Positions 53,646-64,000 of a stretch of 64,000 bases of DNA are shown one piece after another. Source of the DNA: Buchnera aphidicola (Stegophylla sp.) (lineage in GTDB: Bacteria; Pseudomonadota; Gammaproteobacteria; Enterobacterales; Enterobacteriaceae); contig NZ_CP032998.1 of the NCBI RefSeq assembly GCF_005080785.1, positions 230,679-294,678 of the forward strand, read 5' to 3'. Position 1 is the stretch's first letter; each line of letters starts with the position of its first letter. A program made the translations under genes and the position numbers. The notes below the pieces were generated by a model. That model was not told the DNA's origin. It saw only the letters and a program-made list of their open reading frames with translations, and ran no database searches.

Positions 53646-56264
53646 ATGAAATATACAATCAATAATGTTAGAAAAATGTTTTTAGATTTTTTTCAAAAAA
53701 ATCAACATACAATAATATCCAGTAGTTCTCTACTTCCTAACAATCATTCTAATTTATTATTTACAAATGCTGGAATGAATCAATTTCAGGATATATTTTT
53801 AGGTTACAAAAAATATCATTTTCCCCGAGTAACAACTGCACAAAGATGCTTAAGAATGGGAGGTAAACATAATGATTTTAAACAAGTAGGATATAGTGAA
53901 CATCACCATACTTTTTTCGAAATGTTAGGTAATTTCAGTTTTGGAGACTATTTTAAAAAAGAGTCTATTTTATATGCATGGAAATTATTAACTAACAAGA
54001 AATGGTTTAATCTACCAAAAAATAAATTTTTTGTTACTGTGTATCAAGATGACCAAGAAACATATAATATATGGAAAAATATTATTCAATTACCAGAATA
54101 CAAAATTATCCGAATAGGAAATAAACTACATAATACTTATGAATCTGACAATTTTTGGCAAATGGGCGACACTGGACCATGTGGACCATGTACAGAAATA
54201 TTCTTTAATCAATCCAACGATGAAAAAATATATCTTCATAATTTAAACGACTCAAATAAATATATAGAAATATGGAATATTGTATTTATTCAATTTAATC
54301 GAATTAATCATAATAAACTTATTCCATTATCAACATTTTCAGTCGATACAGGAATGGGTTTAGAACGTATAACTGCTATTCTACAAAAAGTTCACTCAAC
54401 TTTTAAAATAGATGCATTTCAAAATTTAATAAAATCTATATGTCAAATCAATAAAATTGACAATAATAAAAATCATCAATCTATTAATATTATTGCTGAT
54501 CATATACGAGCATCTACATTTATCATTAATGATAACATATTGCCTAATCATGAACATAGAGGTTATATACTAAGAAAAATTATTCGAAGAGCATTATTAC
54601 ATGGCTATAAATTAGGAATCAAAAAAAATTTTTTATATAAATTAGTTTCCAGTGTTATAAAATACTTTGGTAATTTTAAAAAAAAATTATACAATCAACA
54701 AAAAAAAATAGAAAATATAATTCAAACAGAAGAATTACAATTTAAAAAAATACTTGAAAAAGGATTTGACTTATTATTAAAAAAAATAGAAAATATAAAA
54801 AATAATAAACTCGATGCTAATACTATATTTTATTTACATGATACTTTTGGTTTTCCAATTGATCTAACACAAGATATATGTCAAGAATATCAAATAAATA
54901 TTGACATACATGAATTAAATAATATAATTAGTCAACACAAAAAAAAATCTCAACAAAATATAATTAATAAAAATGCTCATACAATCCATACAAACACAAA
55001 ATCAATTTTCCAAGGATATAAATACCATACAATTAAAGCAAAAATTAAACAAATATTTATCTGTGGAGAAGAAAAATCAACAATCTCTGAAAATGAAGAA
55101 GGTATAATAATACTTGATAAAACTCCATTTTATGGAGAGTCAGGAGGACAAATTGGAGATAATGGAAAAATATTTACAAAAAAATCAATATTTTATGTAA
55201 ATAATGTACAACATTATTCTTACGCTATCGGTCATATTGGCAAAATCCAATTAGGAAAAATAAAAATAAATGACATCATTACAGCACAGATTGATATAAA
55301 AAAAAGATTATTAATACAAAATAATCATTCTGCAACACATTTATTACATTCTGCATTAAATTTAATATTAAAAACTAATATTCATCAACAAGGCTCGTTC
55401 ATTAATGAAAAATATTTAAGATTTGATTTTTCTCATACACAAAAAATTAATAAAGATCAAATATCTTATATAGAAAAAAAAATTAACTATCAAATTCAAA
55501 AAAATAAAATTATATATAATCATATTAGTAATATTAATCAAGCCCAACTAGAAAAATATACATTTCGAAAAAATAAACATTATTATAAAACAATACGTAT
55601 GTTAACTATTGGTTCTTTTTCAAAAGAATTATGTGGAGGTACTCATGCTCAAAGAACTGGAAATATCGGTTTATTTAAAATAACATCTACAAAAACAGTT
55701 TCTTCTGGAGTATATAGAATAGAAGCTACAACTGGAAAATATGCATTAAATATAATAAACATTCAAAACCAAAATATGTTAACAATCCAAGAAATTCTTA
55801 AAGTCCAAAATTCAGAAATTTTACAAAAAATAAAAAAAATAATTTATTATTATACTGAACTAAAAAAAGAAAACCAAATTTTAAACCATAAAATCACTTT
55901 ATATTATACCAAACAACTATCAAAAAATATTATTAAAATCAAAAACATAAATTTTTTAAGTAGTGAAATCAATATTCACAAAAGAAAACTATTAAATATG
56001 ATAATAGATCAATTAAAAAAAGTAATACATATTGGTATTATTATTTTATTTTATCAATATCAAAATAAATATATTTGTATTATTAGTTTAACAAAAAATA
56101 TAATTCATAAAATACAAGCAAATAAAATTGTTGAAATAATAAAACAATATACTCATTGTTCTGGAGGAGGAAAATTAAAAACTGCAGAATGTTTAATAGA
56201 CAATATTAATAATTTTGATAAAATACTTCCAAAAATAAAATTATGGATTACTAAAAATGTTTAA
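53646..56264 (+). CDS. alaS: Alanyl-tRNA synthetase
   Basis: Class IIc synthetase charging and editing tRNA-Ala. At 872 aa it compares with 876. Catalytic core (about 1-450) with LFTNAGMNQFQDIFLG, QRCLRMGGKHND and GDTGPCGPCTEIF; editing domain zinc motif HSATHLLHSAL and CGGTH; C-Ala domain ending CSGGGKLKTAECL. ATG start. It lies upstream of csrA as in E. coli. Confidence 0.97.
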   Translation: MKYTINNVRKMFLDFFQKNQHTIISSSSLLPNNHSNLLFTNAGMNQFQDIFLGYKKYHFPRVTTAQRCLRMGGKHNDFKQVGYSEHHHTFFEMLGNFSFGDYFKKESILYAWKLLTNKKWFNLPKNKFFVTVYQDDQETYNIWKNIIQLPEYKIIRIGNKLHNTYESDNFWQMGDTGPCGPCTEIFFNQSNDEKIYLHNLNDSNKYIEIWNIVFIQFNRINHNKLIPLSTFSVDTGMGLERITAILQKVHSTFKIDAFQNLIKSICQINKIDNNKNHQSINIIADHIRASTFIINDNILPNHEHRGYILRKIIRRALLHGYKLGIKKNFLYKLVSSVIKYFGNFKKKLYNQQKKIENIIQTEELQFKKILEKGFDLLLKKIENIKNNKLDANTIFYLHDTFGFPIDLTQDICQEYQINIDIHELNNIISQHKKKSQQNIINKNAHTIHTNTKSIFQGYKYHTIKAKIKQIFICGEEKSTISENEEGIIILDKTPFYGESGGQIGDNGKIFTKKSIFYVNNVQHYSYAIGHIGKIQLGKIKINDIITAQIDIKKRLLIQNNHSATHLLHSALNLILKTNIHQQGSFINEKYLRFDFSHTQKINKDQISYIEKKINYQIQKNKIIYNHISNINQAQLEKYTFRKNKHYYKTIRMLTIGSFSKELCGGTHAQRTGNIGLFKITSTKTVSSGVYRIEATTGKYALNIINIQNQNMLTIQEILKVQNSEILQKIKKIIYYYTELKKENQILNHKITLYYTKQLSKNIIKIKNINFLSSEINIHKRKLLNMIIDQLKKVIHIGIIILFYQYQNKYICIISLTKNIIHKIQANKIVEIIKQYTHCSGGGKLKTAECLIDNINNFDKILPKIKLWITKNV

Positions 56265-56450
56265 TTTATACATAAAAAAAAATAAATTTTTATTCTAAAT
56301 AATATACTTTACACATCATAAAAAATTATTATGATATTATAATAATTATATACTATAAAAATTTTAAAATTGTTAATATATACTGATAAGTATTATGAAT
56401 GTAAATTATATAAATTAATATCATTATATACTTTTTTCAAGGAAAAAAGA

Positions 56451-56630
56451 ATGCTAATTTTAACTCGTCGAGTGGGTGAAACACTAATTATTGGTGATGA
56501 AATTACTGTAACAGTACTAGGTATTAAAGGTAATCAAATTCGAATTGGTATTAATGCACCAAAAAAAATATCAGTACATCGTGAAGAAATTTACCAAAAA
56601 ATACAATCTGAAAAAATAAAAAAAAAATAA
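56451..56630 (+). CDS. csrA: Carbon storage regulator CsrA
   Basis: Small RNA-binding dimer that controls mRNA translation and stability. From the ATG at 56451 it has 59 aa (E. coli 61): [18 protein letters not shown] and [12 protein letters not shown] are diagnostic, including the RNA-contacting Leu4 and Arg44 region. AAGGA lies seven bases upstream. A longer frame from a TTG at 56370 has no family support. It is one of few regulators left in such a genome; followed by tRNA-Ser and tRNA-Arg as in E. coli. Confidence 0.96.
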   Translation: MLILTRRVGETLIIGDEITVTVLGIKGNQIRIGINAPKKISVHREEIYQKIQSEKIKKK

Positions 56631-56781
56631 ATACTGTTGATGAAATATATAAAATTAAATTATATAATTAATAATTATAAATTATTTAAAATAATATAAT
56701 AAAATCAATAAACTAAAAATTTATTTGACTTAAATAAATAATTAAGTAATATTATATAGGTTAAGATATTAAAATTACTTT

Positions 56782-56870
56782 GGTGAGATGGCCGAGAGGC
56801 TTAAGGCGCTCCCCTGCTAAGGGAGTATATAGAAAAATCTGTATCGAGGGTTCAAATCCCTCTCTCACCG
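56782..56870 (+). tRNA. serV: tRNA-Ser(GCU)
   Basis: Class II, acceptor GGTGAGA/TCTCACC with G discriminator, loop CTGCTAA giving anticodon GCT, long variable arm. CCA is not encoded. The csrA-serV-argV order is that of E. coli. Confidence 0.97.
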
Positions 56871-56880
56871 GAATGGAAAA

Positions 56881-56954
56881 ACATCCGTAGCTCAGTTGGA
56901 TAGAGCACTCGGTTACGAACCGAGAGGTCGGAGGTTCAAATCCCCCCGGATGTA
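56881..56954 (+). tRNA. argV: tRNA-Arg(ACG)
   Basis: Acceptor ACATCCG/CGGATGT, loop TTACGAA giving anticodon ACG, which needs A34-to-inosine editing by TadA. The T stem reads GGAGG against CCCCC, leaving one A-C mismatch where E. coli has CCTCC. CCA is not encoded. Confidence 0.96.
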
Positions 56955-57148
56955 ATTCAAGTATTATAGAACATTGTTACTAAATAAATATAAAATTCAC
57001 ATATAAAATGTATAATTGTCATAATATTCATATAACACACATTAAAATTATATTATCATATAAGTATATACAATAAAATTTATAATTTTTATTATATAAT
57101 CAATAAAATCATAACATAAAGATATAAAAATAAAACATAGTTATCACA

Positions 57149-57799
57149 TTAAAGAATTTTTACACCATATTTTGTACCAATTACAATCACATCAGGTTTT
57201 CTATAAGTAAACAATCCTACAGTGACTACTCCAGGTAAAGAATTTATCTTATTCTCTATTAAAATAGGACATTCCAAATTTAAATTATAAATATCAACTA
57301 CAATATTACCATTATCTGTAACAATTCCATATCTATATTTGACAACACCGCCTAATTTAATTATTTCTTGTTTAATATAAGAATATGATATAGGGATAAT
57401 TTCTAATGGTACAGGAAAAAAACCTAATGTATGAACTTGTTTAGATTGATCAATAATACAAATAAACTTTTTAGATATTGATGCAATAATTTTTTCTTTA
57501 GTTAAAGCAGCACCCCCTCCTTTAACTGATTCTAAATTATTATTTATTTCATCAACACTATCTATATATATAATAGGAGAAAAAATAGTATTTATATCAC
57601 AAACTCTAATACCATATTGTCTTAAAAAAAATGTAGTATTATTAGAACTAGATATCACACCTATTAAACGATTTTTAACTGTACTAAGAACTTGAATAAA
57701 ATACGATATTGTAGAACCTGAACCAATACCAACAACTAAATCAAAAGAAACATAATTCAAAGCAGCAATAGCTGCATGTTTTTTATATTGACTGCACAT
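57149..57799 (-). CDS. rpiA: Ribose-5-phosphate isomerase A
   Basis: Interconverts ribulose-5-phosphate and ribose-5-phosphate, linking the oxidative branch (zwf) to nucleotide precursors. At 216 aa it compares with 219. GIGSGSTISYFI binds the phosphate; DSVDEIN and VKGGGAALTKEKI carry the catalytic Asp and Lys; near the C-terminus LPGVVTVGLFTYRKPDVIVIG matches the family. ATG at 57799. A lone gene among tRNAs. Confidence 0.97.
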   Translation of the reverse strand: MCSQYKKHAAIAALNYVSFDLVVGIGSGSTISYFIQVLSTVKNRLIGVISSSNNTTFFLRQYGIRVCDINTIFSPIIYIDSVDEINNNLESVKGGGAALTKEKIIASISKKFICIIDQSKQVHTLGFFPVPLEIIPISYSYIKQEIIKLGGVVKYRYGIVTDNGNIVVDIYNLNLECPILIENKINSLPGVVTVGLFTYRKPDVIVIGTKYGVKIL

Positions 57800-57902
57800 T
57801 ATACATTGATCATGAATTATATATTAAAAAATTTAAATTTACAACTATAACAATATTTTTACATATATTAGCAATAAATACAATTGTATTTCATGATCTT
57901 AT

Positions 57903-57973
57903 CTGGGGTACCTGGATTCGAACCAGGGATGCCGATATCAAAAACCGGTGCCTTACCACTTGGCTATACCCCA
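57903..57973 (-). tRNA. glnU: tRNA-Gln(UUG)
   Basis: Acceptor TGGGGTA/TACCCCA with G discriminator; loop TTTTGAT gives anticodon TTG; T-loop TTCGAAT. CCA is not encoded. Read on the minus strand the order is Met-Leu-Gln, as in the E. coli metT-leuW-glnU operon. Confidence 0.96.
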
Positions 57974-57997
57974 ACATGAAAAGTTTTAAATATTTAA

Positions 57998-58079
57998 TAC
58001 GGGAGGCGAGACTTGAACTCGCAAACCTAAAGGCGCCAGAACCTAAATCTGGTGCGTCTACCTATTTCGCCACTCCCGC
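57998..58079 (-). tRNA. leuW: tRNA-Leu(UAG)
   Basis: Class II, acceptor GCGGGAG pairing with CTCCCGT, loop TTTAGGT giving anticodon TAG, variable arm, T-loop TTCAAGT. CCA is not encoded. Middle gene of the Met-Leu-Gln tRNA cluster. Confidence 0.97.
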
Positions 58080-58090
58080 AAAAAAAACAT

Positions 58091-58164
58091 TAGCTACGAA
58101 GGGAATTGAACCCCTGACCCCAGCGTTATGAGTGCTGTGCTCTAACCATCTGAGCTACGTAGCC
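58091..58164 (-). tRNA. metT: tRNA-Met(CAU), elongator
   Basis: GGCTACGTAGCTCAG start as in E. coli elongator metT, anticodon CAT in CTCATAA; position 1 pairs with 72, unlike an initiator tRNA. CCA is not encoded. Confidence 0.95.
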
Positions 58165-58297
58165 TTATGTAAATTATGCTGCTTAAGTTTATTTACGTCA
58201 ATAAATTTAGCAAAGATTTATAACTTTATGAACAAAATATATTAATATAGTTTTAAATATAAACATTGAAATTCAATAATATATATTAATAACAAAT

Positions 58298-59944
58298 ATG
58301 AAATTATATAACAGAAAATATAATATCAGTTTTATACATAAAATCATTAATCATGATATTAAAAAAAATAAAAACTTATGTCTACATACTAGATTTGCAC
58401 CAGAACCTAATGGATATCTTCATATTGGTCACGCAAAAGCAATTGTTTTAAATTTTGAATTAGCTAAACAATTCCATGGACGGTGTAATCTTCGTTTTGA
58501 TGATACTAACCCTCAAACAGAAAATATTAAATATATTAATGCTATTAAACGCGATATCTTATGGTTAGGATATAAATGGTATAAAAAAATTCAATATTCT
58601 TCTAACCACTTTGAAAAAATTTATCAGTATGCTTTACAATTAATAAAAAAAAAATTAGCTTATGTAGATAAATTAAAAAAAAATGATATTCAAAAATATC
58701 GAGGCACATTAAATAGTGTAGGTATTAATAGCCCATATAGACATCATACTATAAAAGAAAATATATTTTTATTGCAACAAATGAAAGATGGTAAAATTCC
58801 AGAAGGTTATGCTTGTTTAAGAGCTAAAATAAATATGAAATCTTCGTATATAATACTTCGAGATCCAATATTATACAGAATTAAATTTGACGCACATCAT
58901 CAAACAAAAATTTCATGGTGCATTTATCCAACATACGATTTTGCACATTGTATTTCAGATGCTCTAGAAAATATTACACATTCTTTATGTACTTTAGAAT
59001 TTCAAGATAATCGAAGATTATACAAATGGATATTAAATAATATAAATATTATTCATCATACTCGCCAATACGAATATTCACGAGTACATATAGAATATTC
59101 TACACTATCAAAAAGAAAATTAAAACTACTTATTCAAAATAATATTATTCAGCATTGGAATGATCCTAGAATACTTACAATTGCTGGATTAAAAAAGAAA
59201 GGATATACACCTTCTTCTATTATAAATTTTTGTAATAAAATTGGTGTCACAAAACAAAATAATTTAATAGAATTTTCAGTTCTTGAACATTGTATTAGAA
59301 ATGAACTCAATAAAACTGCGCATCGAACAATGGCTATTTTAGAACCAATACCAATTATTTTATATAATATACCTAATCAATATGAAGAAATTATTAATAT
59401 ATTGAATCATCCTCATTATTCACATATGGGCAGCAAACATATCATATTTAATAATCATTTATATATTGAAAAATCAGATTTTAAAGAACATCCTGAAAAT
59501 CAATATAATAGATTAATATTAGGAAAAAAAATAAAATTAAAATATTCCTATGTTATTCAAGCACAATACATTGAGAAAGATAAACATAAAAATATTATAA
59601 AAATATTTTGTACATGTAATTTAAAAAATAAAAACAATAAAAAAAAATATGGAATTATTCATTGGTTATCCAAAAAACAATCTACCATATCAGAATTTAG
59701 ACTATATAACCATATTTTTACTGTTAAAAATCCAGAACACCATAAAAATTTATTATCCATTATTAATAATAAATCAAAAATTAAAAAATATGGTTTTATT
59801 AATAAATCAATATATAAAAAAAATTTTCAAAATATTACTTATCAATTTGAACGTATAGGATATTTTTTTAAAGATAAAAAATTGTCTAATAGTAATAATA
59901 TAATATTTCATCGAACTGTTAGTATGAAAAATAAGATAAAATAA
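58298..59944 (+). CDS. glnS: Glutaminyl-tRNA synthetase
   Basis: Class I synthetase charging tRNA-Gln. At 548 aa it compares with 554. FAPEPNGYLHIGHAKAI holds the HIGH motif at about 31-47; RFDDTNP; YDFAHCISDALENITHSLCT; the KMSKS equivalent is TLSKRKL; the C-terminal beta-barrels bind the anticodon. ATG start. It lies beside the tRNA cluster including tRNA-Gln, as in E. coli. Confidence 0.97.
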   Translation: MKLYNRKYNISFIHKIINHDIKKNKNLCLHTRFAPEPNGYLHIGHAKAIVLNFELAKQFHGRCNLRFDDTNPQTENIKYINAIKRDILWLGYKWYKKIQYSSNHFEKIYQYALQLIKKKLAYVDKLKKNDIQKYRGTLNSVGINSPYRHHTIKENIFLLQQMKDGKIPEGYACLRAKINMKSSYIILRDPILYRIKFDAHHQTKISWCIYPTYDFAHCISDALENITHSLCTLEFQDNRRLYKWILNNINIIHHTRQYEYSRVHIEYSTLSKRKLKLLIQNNIIQHWNDPRILTIAGLKKKGYTPSSIINFCNKIGVTKQNNLIEFSVLEHCIRNELNKTAHRTMAILEPIPIILYNIPNQYEEIINILNHPHYSHMGSKHIIFNNHLYIEKSDFKEHPENQYNRLILGKKIKLKYSYVIQAQYIEKDKHKNIIKIFCTCNLKNKNNKKKYGIIHWLSKKQSTISEFRLYNHIFTVKNPEHHKNLLSIINNKSKIKKYGFINKSIYKKNFQNITYQFERIGYFFKDKKLSNSNNIIFHRTVSMKNKIK

Positions 59945-61331
59945 TATAAAAATAAAAATAAAATATACAATAATAAAAAGCATACTTGCAATTAATAAAA
60001 CAATGTGATCATTATCAACACCACATTTATGTAATTACATTTACTTATATACAATATAATGTTTTGTAGTTATAAACAATTCAATTTATATATTCATATG
60101 AATTAAAATTATTTTTTATTATAAAATAAAAATCTTTATTATAAAATATACAATATTAATTTAATTAATATCAATATTCTATTCATATCATTAACATAAT
60201 AAAACATATTATTTATAAATCTAATCATTAAAATACTATGATTTTTGAACTTACAAGTAGATTAAATAATCTAAAATCTTTATCATTAACATCATAATGT
60301 ATTATTTATAATAAAAATATAAAACATTTTTATCTATATAATATTTTCATAATATATTGAATATTGAATACAAGAATACATGGTAGAATATTAATATTTT
60401 AAATTTTATATATTAATATTTACTAAATTATATAAATATATGTATGACATATAAAATCTAAAATAGAAAATTATTAATCTAATAACACTTGATAAAATCT
60501 ATAATTTATTTACAAAAATTCTATTTAGTATATATAATATAGTATAATATAAAATTAAAAATTAATAACTATATTTTTATAATAGATTTTTATAATAATA
60601 TTAAAAAACAAATAGAATAAAATAATATATTAAATAAAAATAATTTTCAAAATATAATTATATATACATAAAATAATGAATTTATTCAACACATATAAAT
60701 TCATGATAAAATACATAAACAATGTATTTAATAATATATATAAAAATAAACACATATATTTTCAACATTGTAAACAATACATGATTTTATTATAATTATT
60801 TAATAATTTAATTACTTGTAAAATTTTACATGATCTCAATTTATTAATAATCATATAATATATTAGAAAAAATATTTTATATCATACAACATAATAAATA
60901 GATACAATTAAATAAAGATAGTTTTATATCAATATTACATATATTTAATACTCATCTTTAACATATAATTAAAAATAAAATTTGTGATTTTATTAGTATA
61001 AAATTATAAAATAACACAAAAACATTGAAATAAAATATGCAAAAATAAACATTCAAAATATAAAAATCTATTACAATAGCAAGAATATCATTCGAATATC
61101 ATAATATATATTAACATATACAAAAAATCATAAACACATTTAAAAAATAAATAATATAAAATATATATAATAAAATTATAAAAAAATTATAAAATTATTA
61201 CATTAGTTATTCTGGAATGCATAAACACAGTTTAATACCAAAAAATCATCATTATTTATTATAAATACAATTAAATAACTTAAATGTATCTTAAAAAAAT
61301 ATCTAATTTTAAATATAAATAGGAAAAACAA
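59945..61331. other. 1.4 kb gene-free stretch between glnS and eno, position of pyrG
   Basis: pyrG is immediately upstream of eno in E. coli and, as I recall, in other Buchnera. This interval holds no reading frame longer than chance and no visible CTP synthase motif. AGGA at 61321 is the eno Shine-Dalgarno. Confidence 0.55.
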
Positions 61332-62645
61332 ATGTCCAAAATAAATAAAATTTCTGCTCGAGAAATAATTGATTCTCGAGGAAAACCAACAGTAGAAGTA
61401 GAAGTAGAACTACAAGACAGTTCAATTGGATCATTTTCATGCCCATCAGGAGCATCAACTGGAAAATACGAAGCATTAGAGCTTCGTGATCACGATCCAA
61501 AAAGATTTTTAGGTCAAGGAGTGACTAAATCAATTGCCATAATTAATACAATTATTTTTAAAGCATTAAAAAATCAAGATGCTAATAACCAAAAACAAAT
61601 TGATAAAATAATGTTAGATTTAGATGGAACAGAAAATAAAAAACGTTTAGGCGCAAATTCAATTTTATCAGTATCTATGGCAACTGCTAAAGCGGCATCG
61701 ATTTCCAAAAAAATACCTTTTTATGAACATATTGCAGAATTAAATAATACTCCAAAATGTTTTTCTATGCCTTTACCTATGATTAATATTATCAATGGCG
61801 GTAGCCATGCAAATAATAATTTAGATATACAAGAATTTATGATACAACCTATTGGAGCTAAATCTATTAAACAAGCTATTCAAATGGGATGCGAAGTTTT
61901 TCAAACATTAGGTAAAATTATTAAAAATAAAAATTTAAGCATATCAGTGGGTGATGAAGGAGGATATACTCCTAATTTATCATCTAATACATCTGCTTTA
62001 ATGATGATTCAACAAGCAGTTGAACAATCTGGTTATATATTCGGTCAAGATATTGCAATATGTATAGATTTTGCTTCATCGGAATTTTATGATACTAAAA
62101 CAAAAATTTACGAATTAAAAAACGAAAAACAACGTTTTACCTCAAAAGAATTTAGTAATTTTATAAAAAATTTAATATTAAAATATCCTATTACTTCTAT
62201 TGAAGATGGACAAAGTGAATCTGATTGGAACGGATTTTTATATCAAACAAAACTATTAGGTAATAAAGTACAAATAGTCGGAGATGATTTATTTGTTACA
62301 AACCAAAAAAAACTAAATAAAGGTATTCAAAACGGTATTGCAAATTCTATTTTAATTAAATTAAATCAAATTGGAACATTATCTGAAACATTATCAACAA
62401 TACAAACAGCTAAAAAAGCAAAATATTCCACAATAATTTCGCACAGATCAGGTGAAACAGAAGATACATCGATTGCAGATCTCGCTGTTGGGACACAATC
62501 AGGACAAATTAAAACAGGATCTATGAGTCGATCTGATCGATTAGCAAAATATAATCAATTACTTCGTATAGAAGAAAAATTAAAAGAAAATGCTCCATTT
62601 CATGGAATGAAAGAATTAAAACAATATTATAATCATTGTAAATAA
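61332..62645 (+). CDS. eno: Enolase
   Basis: Converts 2-phosphoglycerate to phosphoenolpyruvate. At 437 aa it compares with 432. [44 protein letters not shown] and [18 protein letters not shown] carry the catalytic and magnesium-binding residues. The ATG follows AGGAAAAACAA. Base composition is less extreme than in neighbours, consistent with high expression. The degradosome site for enolase on RNase E is missing in this genome because the rne scaffold is lost. Confidence 0.98.
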   Translation: MSKINKISAREIIDSRGKPTVEVEVELQDSSIGSFSCPSGASTGKYEALELRDHDPKRFLGQGVTKSIAIINTIIFKALKNQDANNQKQIDKIMLDLDGTENKKRLGANSILSVSMATAKAASISKKIPFYEHIAELNNTPKCFSMPLPMINIINGGSHANNNLDIQEFMIQPIGAKSIKQAIQMGCEVFQTLGKIIKNKNLSISVGDEGGYTPNLSSNTSALMMIQQAVEQSGYIFGQDIAICIDFASSEFYDTKTKIYELKNEKQRFTSKEFSNFIKNLILKYPITSIEDGQSESDWNGFLYQTKLLGNKVQIVGDDLFVTNQKKLNKGIQNGIANSILIKLNQIGTLSETLSTIQTAKKAKYSTIISHRSGETEDTSIADLAVGTQSGQIKTGSMSRSDRLAKYNQLLRIEEKLKENAPFHGMKELKQYYNHCK

Positions 62646-62917
62646 TTACACACAAATAAAATATAAATTTATATTTTTAATACTTAAATTATTAGAATAA
62701 AAAATATTATATACTCAAAATATATATTAAAATAAATAATATGAAACGTTATTATCTATCCATACTATCAATATAGTACATCATGTATAATTGATAGAAT
62801 GAAAATATTTATTCAATTGTAAACATTTAAAAATTAAAAAATAAGAAAATAAATTAAAAATTTTATAAATATAATAATTAAAAACATTATAATAAATTAT
62901 GTACCTTAAATAATAAT

Positions 62918-63523
62918 TTACATATAATTTTTATACCACATATTAATAATATTTAATATTTTGTTAACCCCGACTTTAGTACGAGACGAAAAAACAATAA
63001 TTTCAATATTATTAAAATTGACAAACAATTGTTTTTTCAAAATATATAATTGTTTTTTTTGAACTAATAATGTCACTTTATCACACTTAGTTAAAACAAT
63101 AAATATATTAATATTTCTTTTTTTAGATAATTTTAAAACATCATAATCTATAGACCTAATTAATCTTCTAATATCTATTAATAAAATTAATCCCTTCAAA
63201 TAAGTTCTTGTTTTTAAATATGTAAAAATTAAATTTTGAATTCTTATTTGTTCATGTTTACATAATTGAGAATATCCGTATCCAGGTAAATCAACAAAAC
63301 GAAAACGTGAAGTCACTCGAAAAACATTAATCATCTTTGTACAACCTGGAAACCGACTAAACCTCACTAATTTATTATTATTTGCTAAACAATTGATTAA
63401 ACTAGATTTTCCAGAATTTGAATAACCAGTAAATGCAAATTCAATACCATATGGATAAACATGATTAGTATTCCATCGAAAAAAACTATTAAGAAATTGA
63501 ATACACTGATAATTTATAATCAT
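62918..63523 (-). CDS. engB: Ribosome biogenesis GTPase EngB (YihA/YsxC)
   Basis: GTPase for 50S assembly. At 201 aa it compares with 210. G1 GYSNSGKSSLIN, G2/G3 FVDLPGYGYS, G4 LTKCDKV, G5 FSSRTKVGVN. The ATG lies at 63523. It is divergent from typA, the Buchnera arrangement. Confidence 0.95.
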   Translation of the reverse strand: MIINYQCIQFLNSFFRWNTNHVYPYGIEFAFTGYSNSGKSSLINCLANNNKLVRFSRFPGCTKMINVFRVTSRFRFVDLPGYGYSQLCKHEQIRIQNLIFTYLKTRTYLKGLILLIDIRRLIRSIDYDVLKLSKKRNINIFIVLTKCDKVTLLVQKKQLYILKKQLFVNFNNIEIIVFSSRTKVGVNKILNIINMWYKNYM

Positions 63524-63645
63524 AAAATTATAAAAACATTTATAAATTTAAAAACATTAATATATAAAATTATACAATATTAATTATATATTCTAATATA
63601 TATAATCATAGTATAATCATCATAGTTATTATATAAGGATATCAT

Positions 63646-64000
63646 ATGGTTGTACGTTTAAAAAATATAGCTATTATTGCACATATTGATCATGGAAAAA
63701 CAACTTTATTGGATCAAATACTAAAACAATCAGGAACATTAAAAAATAAAAAAGAAAATATTCATCGCATCATGGATTCTAATGAATTAGAAAAAGAAAG
63801 AGGTATTACAATATCATCTAAAAATACATCTATTCAATGGAATAAATATCATATTAATATTATTGATACCCCAGGACATTCCGATTTTGGAGGAGAAGTA
63901 GAACGTGTCATGTCTATGGTAGATTCTGTATTATTAGTTGTTGATGCTTCTGATGGACCAATGCCTCAAACAAGGTTCGTAACAAAAAAAGCTTTTGCAT
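63646..64000 (+). CDS. typA: Ribosome-associated GTPase TypA (BipA), 3' end cut by window edge
   Basis: Translational GTPase of the EF-G/LepA type. The first 118 codons are in the window: [20 protein letters not shown] (G1), [13 protein letters not shown] (G2), [20 protein letters not shown] (G3) and [16 protein letters not shown], nearly identical to E. coli TypA. The ATG follows AAGGA. The remaining four-fifths lies beyond the right edge. Confidence 0.96.
   Translation, partial: MVVRLKNIAIIAHIDHGKTTLLDQILKQSGTLKNKKENIHRIMDSNELEKERGITISSKNTSIQWNKYHINIIDTPGHSDFGGEVERVMSMVDSVLLVVDASDGPMPQTRFVTKKAFA

Noticed and set aside
61309-61500. Minus-strand Leu/Met-rich frame over the eno start
   Set aside because: Antisense shadow of the conserved eno N-terminus.

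Overview
The window reads as part of the chromosome of a strongly reduced, very AT-rich gammaproteobacterial nutritional endosymbiont. Gene content, order and protein similarity point to Buchnera aphidicola of aphids: E. coli-like operon fragments, long non-coding AT stretches where E. coli or other Buchnera carry genes, Lys/Asn/Ile-rich proteins, long A and T homopolymers, and no insertion sequence, phage or CRISPR. I could not fix the aphid lineage from the sequence. The chromosomal leuABCD cluster, and the absence of flagellar, pyrimidine and fatty-acid genes from their usual neighbourhoods, suggest one of the smaller Buchnera genomes.

Layout. 1-6.5 kb: pykA (cut by the left edge), zwf, htpX, a 1.7 kb empty stretch, tsaB. 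6.6-11.4 kb: leucine operon leuABCD on the minus strand. 12.3-15.5 kb: rsmC, tRNA-Leu(UAA), tRNA-Cys, tRNA-Ser(UGA), murJ. 16.8-23.6 kb: a minimal rne, rluC, rpmF, tmk-holB-tatD, ptsG. 23.8-32.9 kb: asnS, trhO, valS, argI, deaD. 33.1-40.7 kb: pnp, rpsO, truB, rbfA, infB, nusA (minus strand). 41-44.6 kb: tRNA-Leu(GAG), secG, ftsH, rlmE, greA. 44.8-51.4 kb: ibaG, rplU-rpmA-obgE, rplM-rpsI, pheA, rpsP-rimM-rplS. 51.9-64 kb: aroQ, rluD, alaS, csrA, tRNA-Ser(GCU), tRNA-Arg(ACG), rpiA, tRNA-Gln, tRNA-Leu(UAG), tRNA-Met, glnS, eno, engB, typA (cut by the right edge).

Together the genes cover essential-amino-acid provision to the host (leuABCD, pheA, aroQ, argI), sugar uptake and glycolysis/pentose phosphate metabolism (ptsG, zwf, rpiA, eno, pykA), translation (four aminoacyl-tRNA synthetases, ribosomal proteins, factors, tRNA and rRNA modification), RNA turnover (rne, pnp, deaD) and membrane protein handling (ftsH, htpX, secG).

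I found no undescribed system. The most interesting signal is that three RNA-maturation genes, truB, rimM and rluD, are each broken by a frameshift inside a run of 9-12 A, and each is restored by exactly one extra A. This is the pattern expected of transcriptional slippage at poly(A) tracts. Also notable are an RNase E that stops eight residues after its zinc-link, an IF2 gene whose N-terminal half survives only as an eroded fragment, the absence of trmD, ffh and murA from their conserved positions, rewritten phenylalanine-binding motifs in PheA, and several genes starting at TTG.
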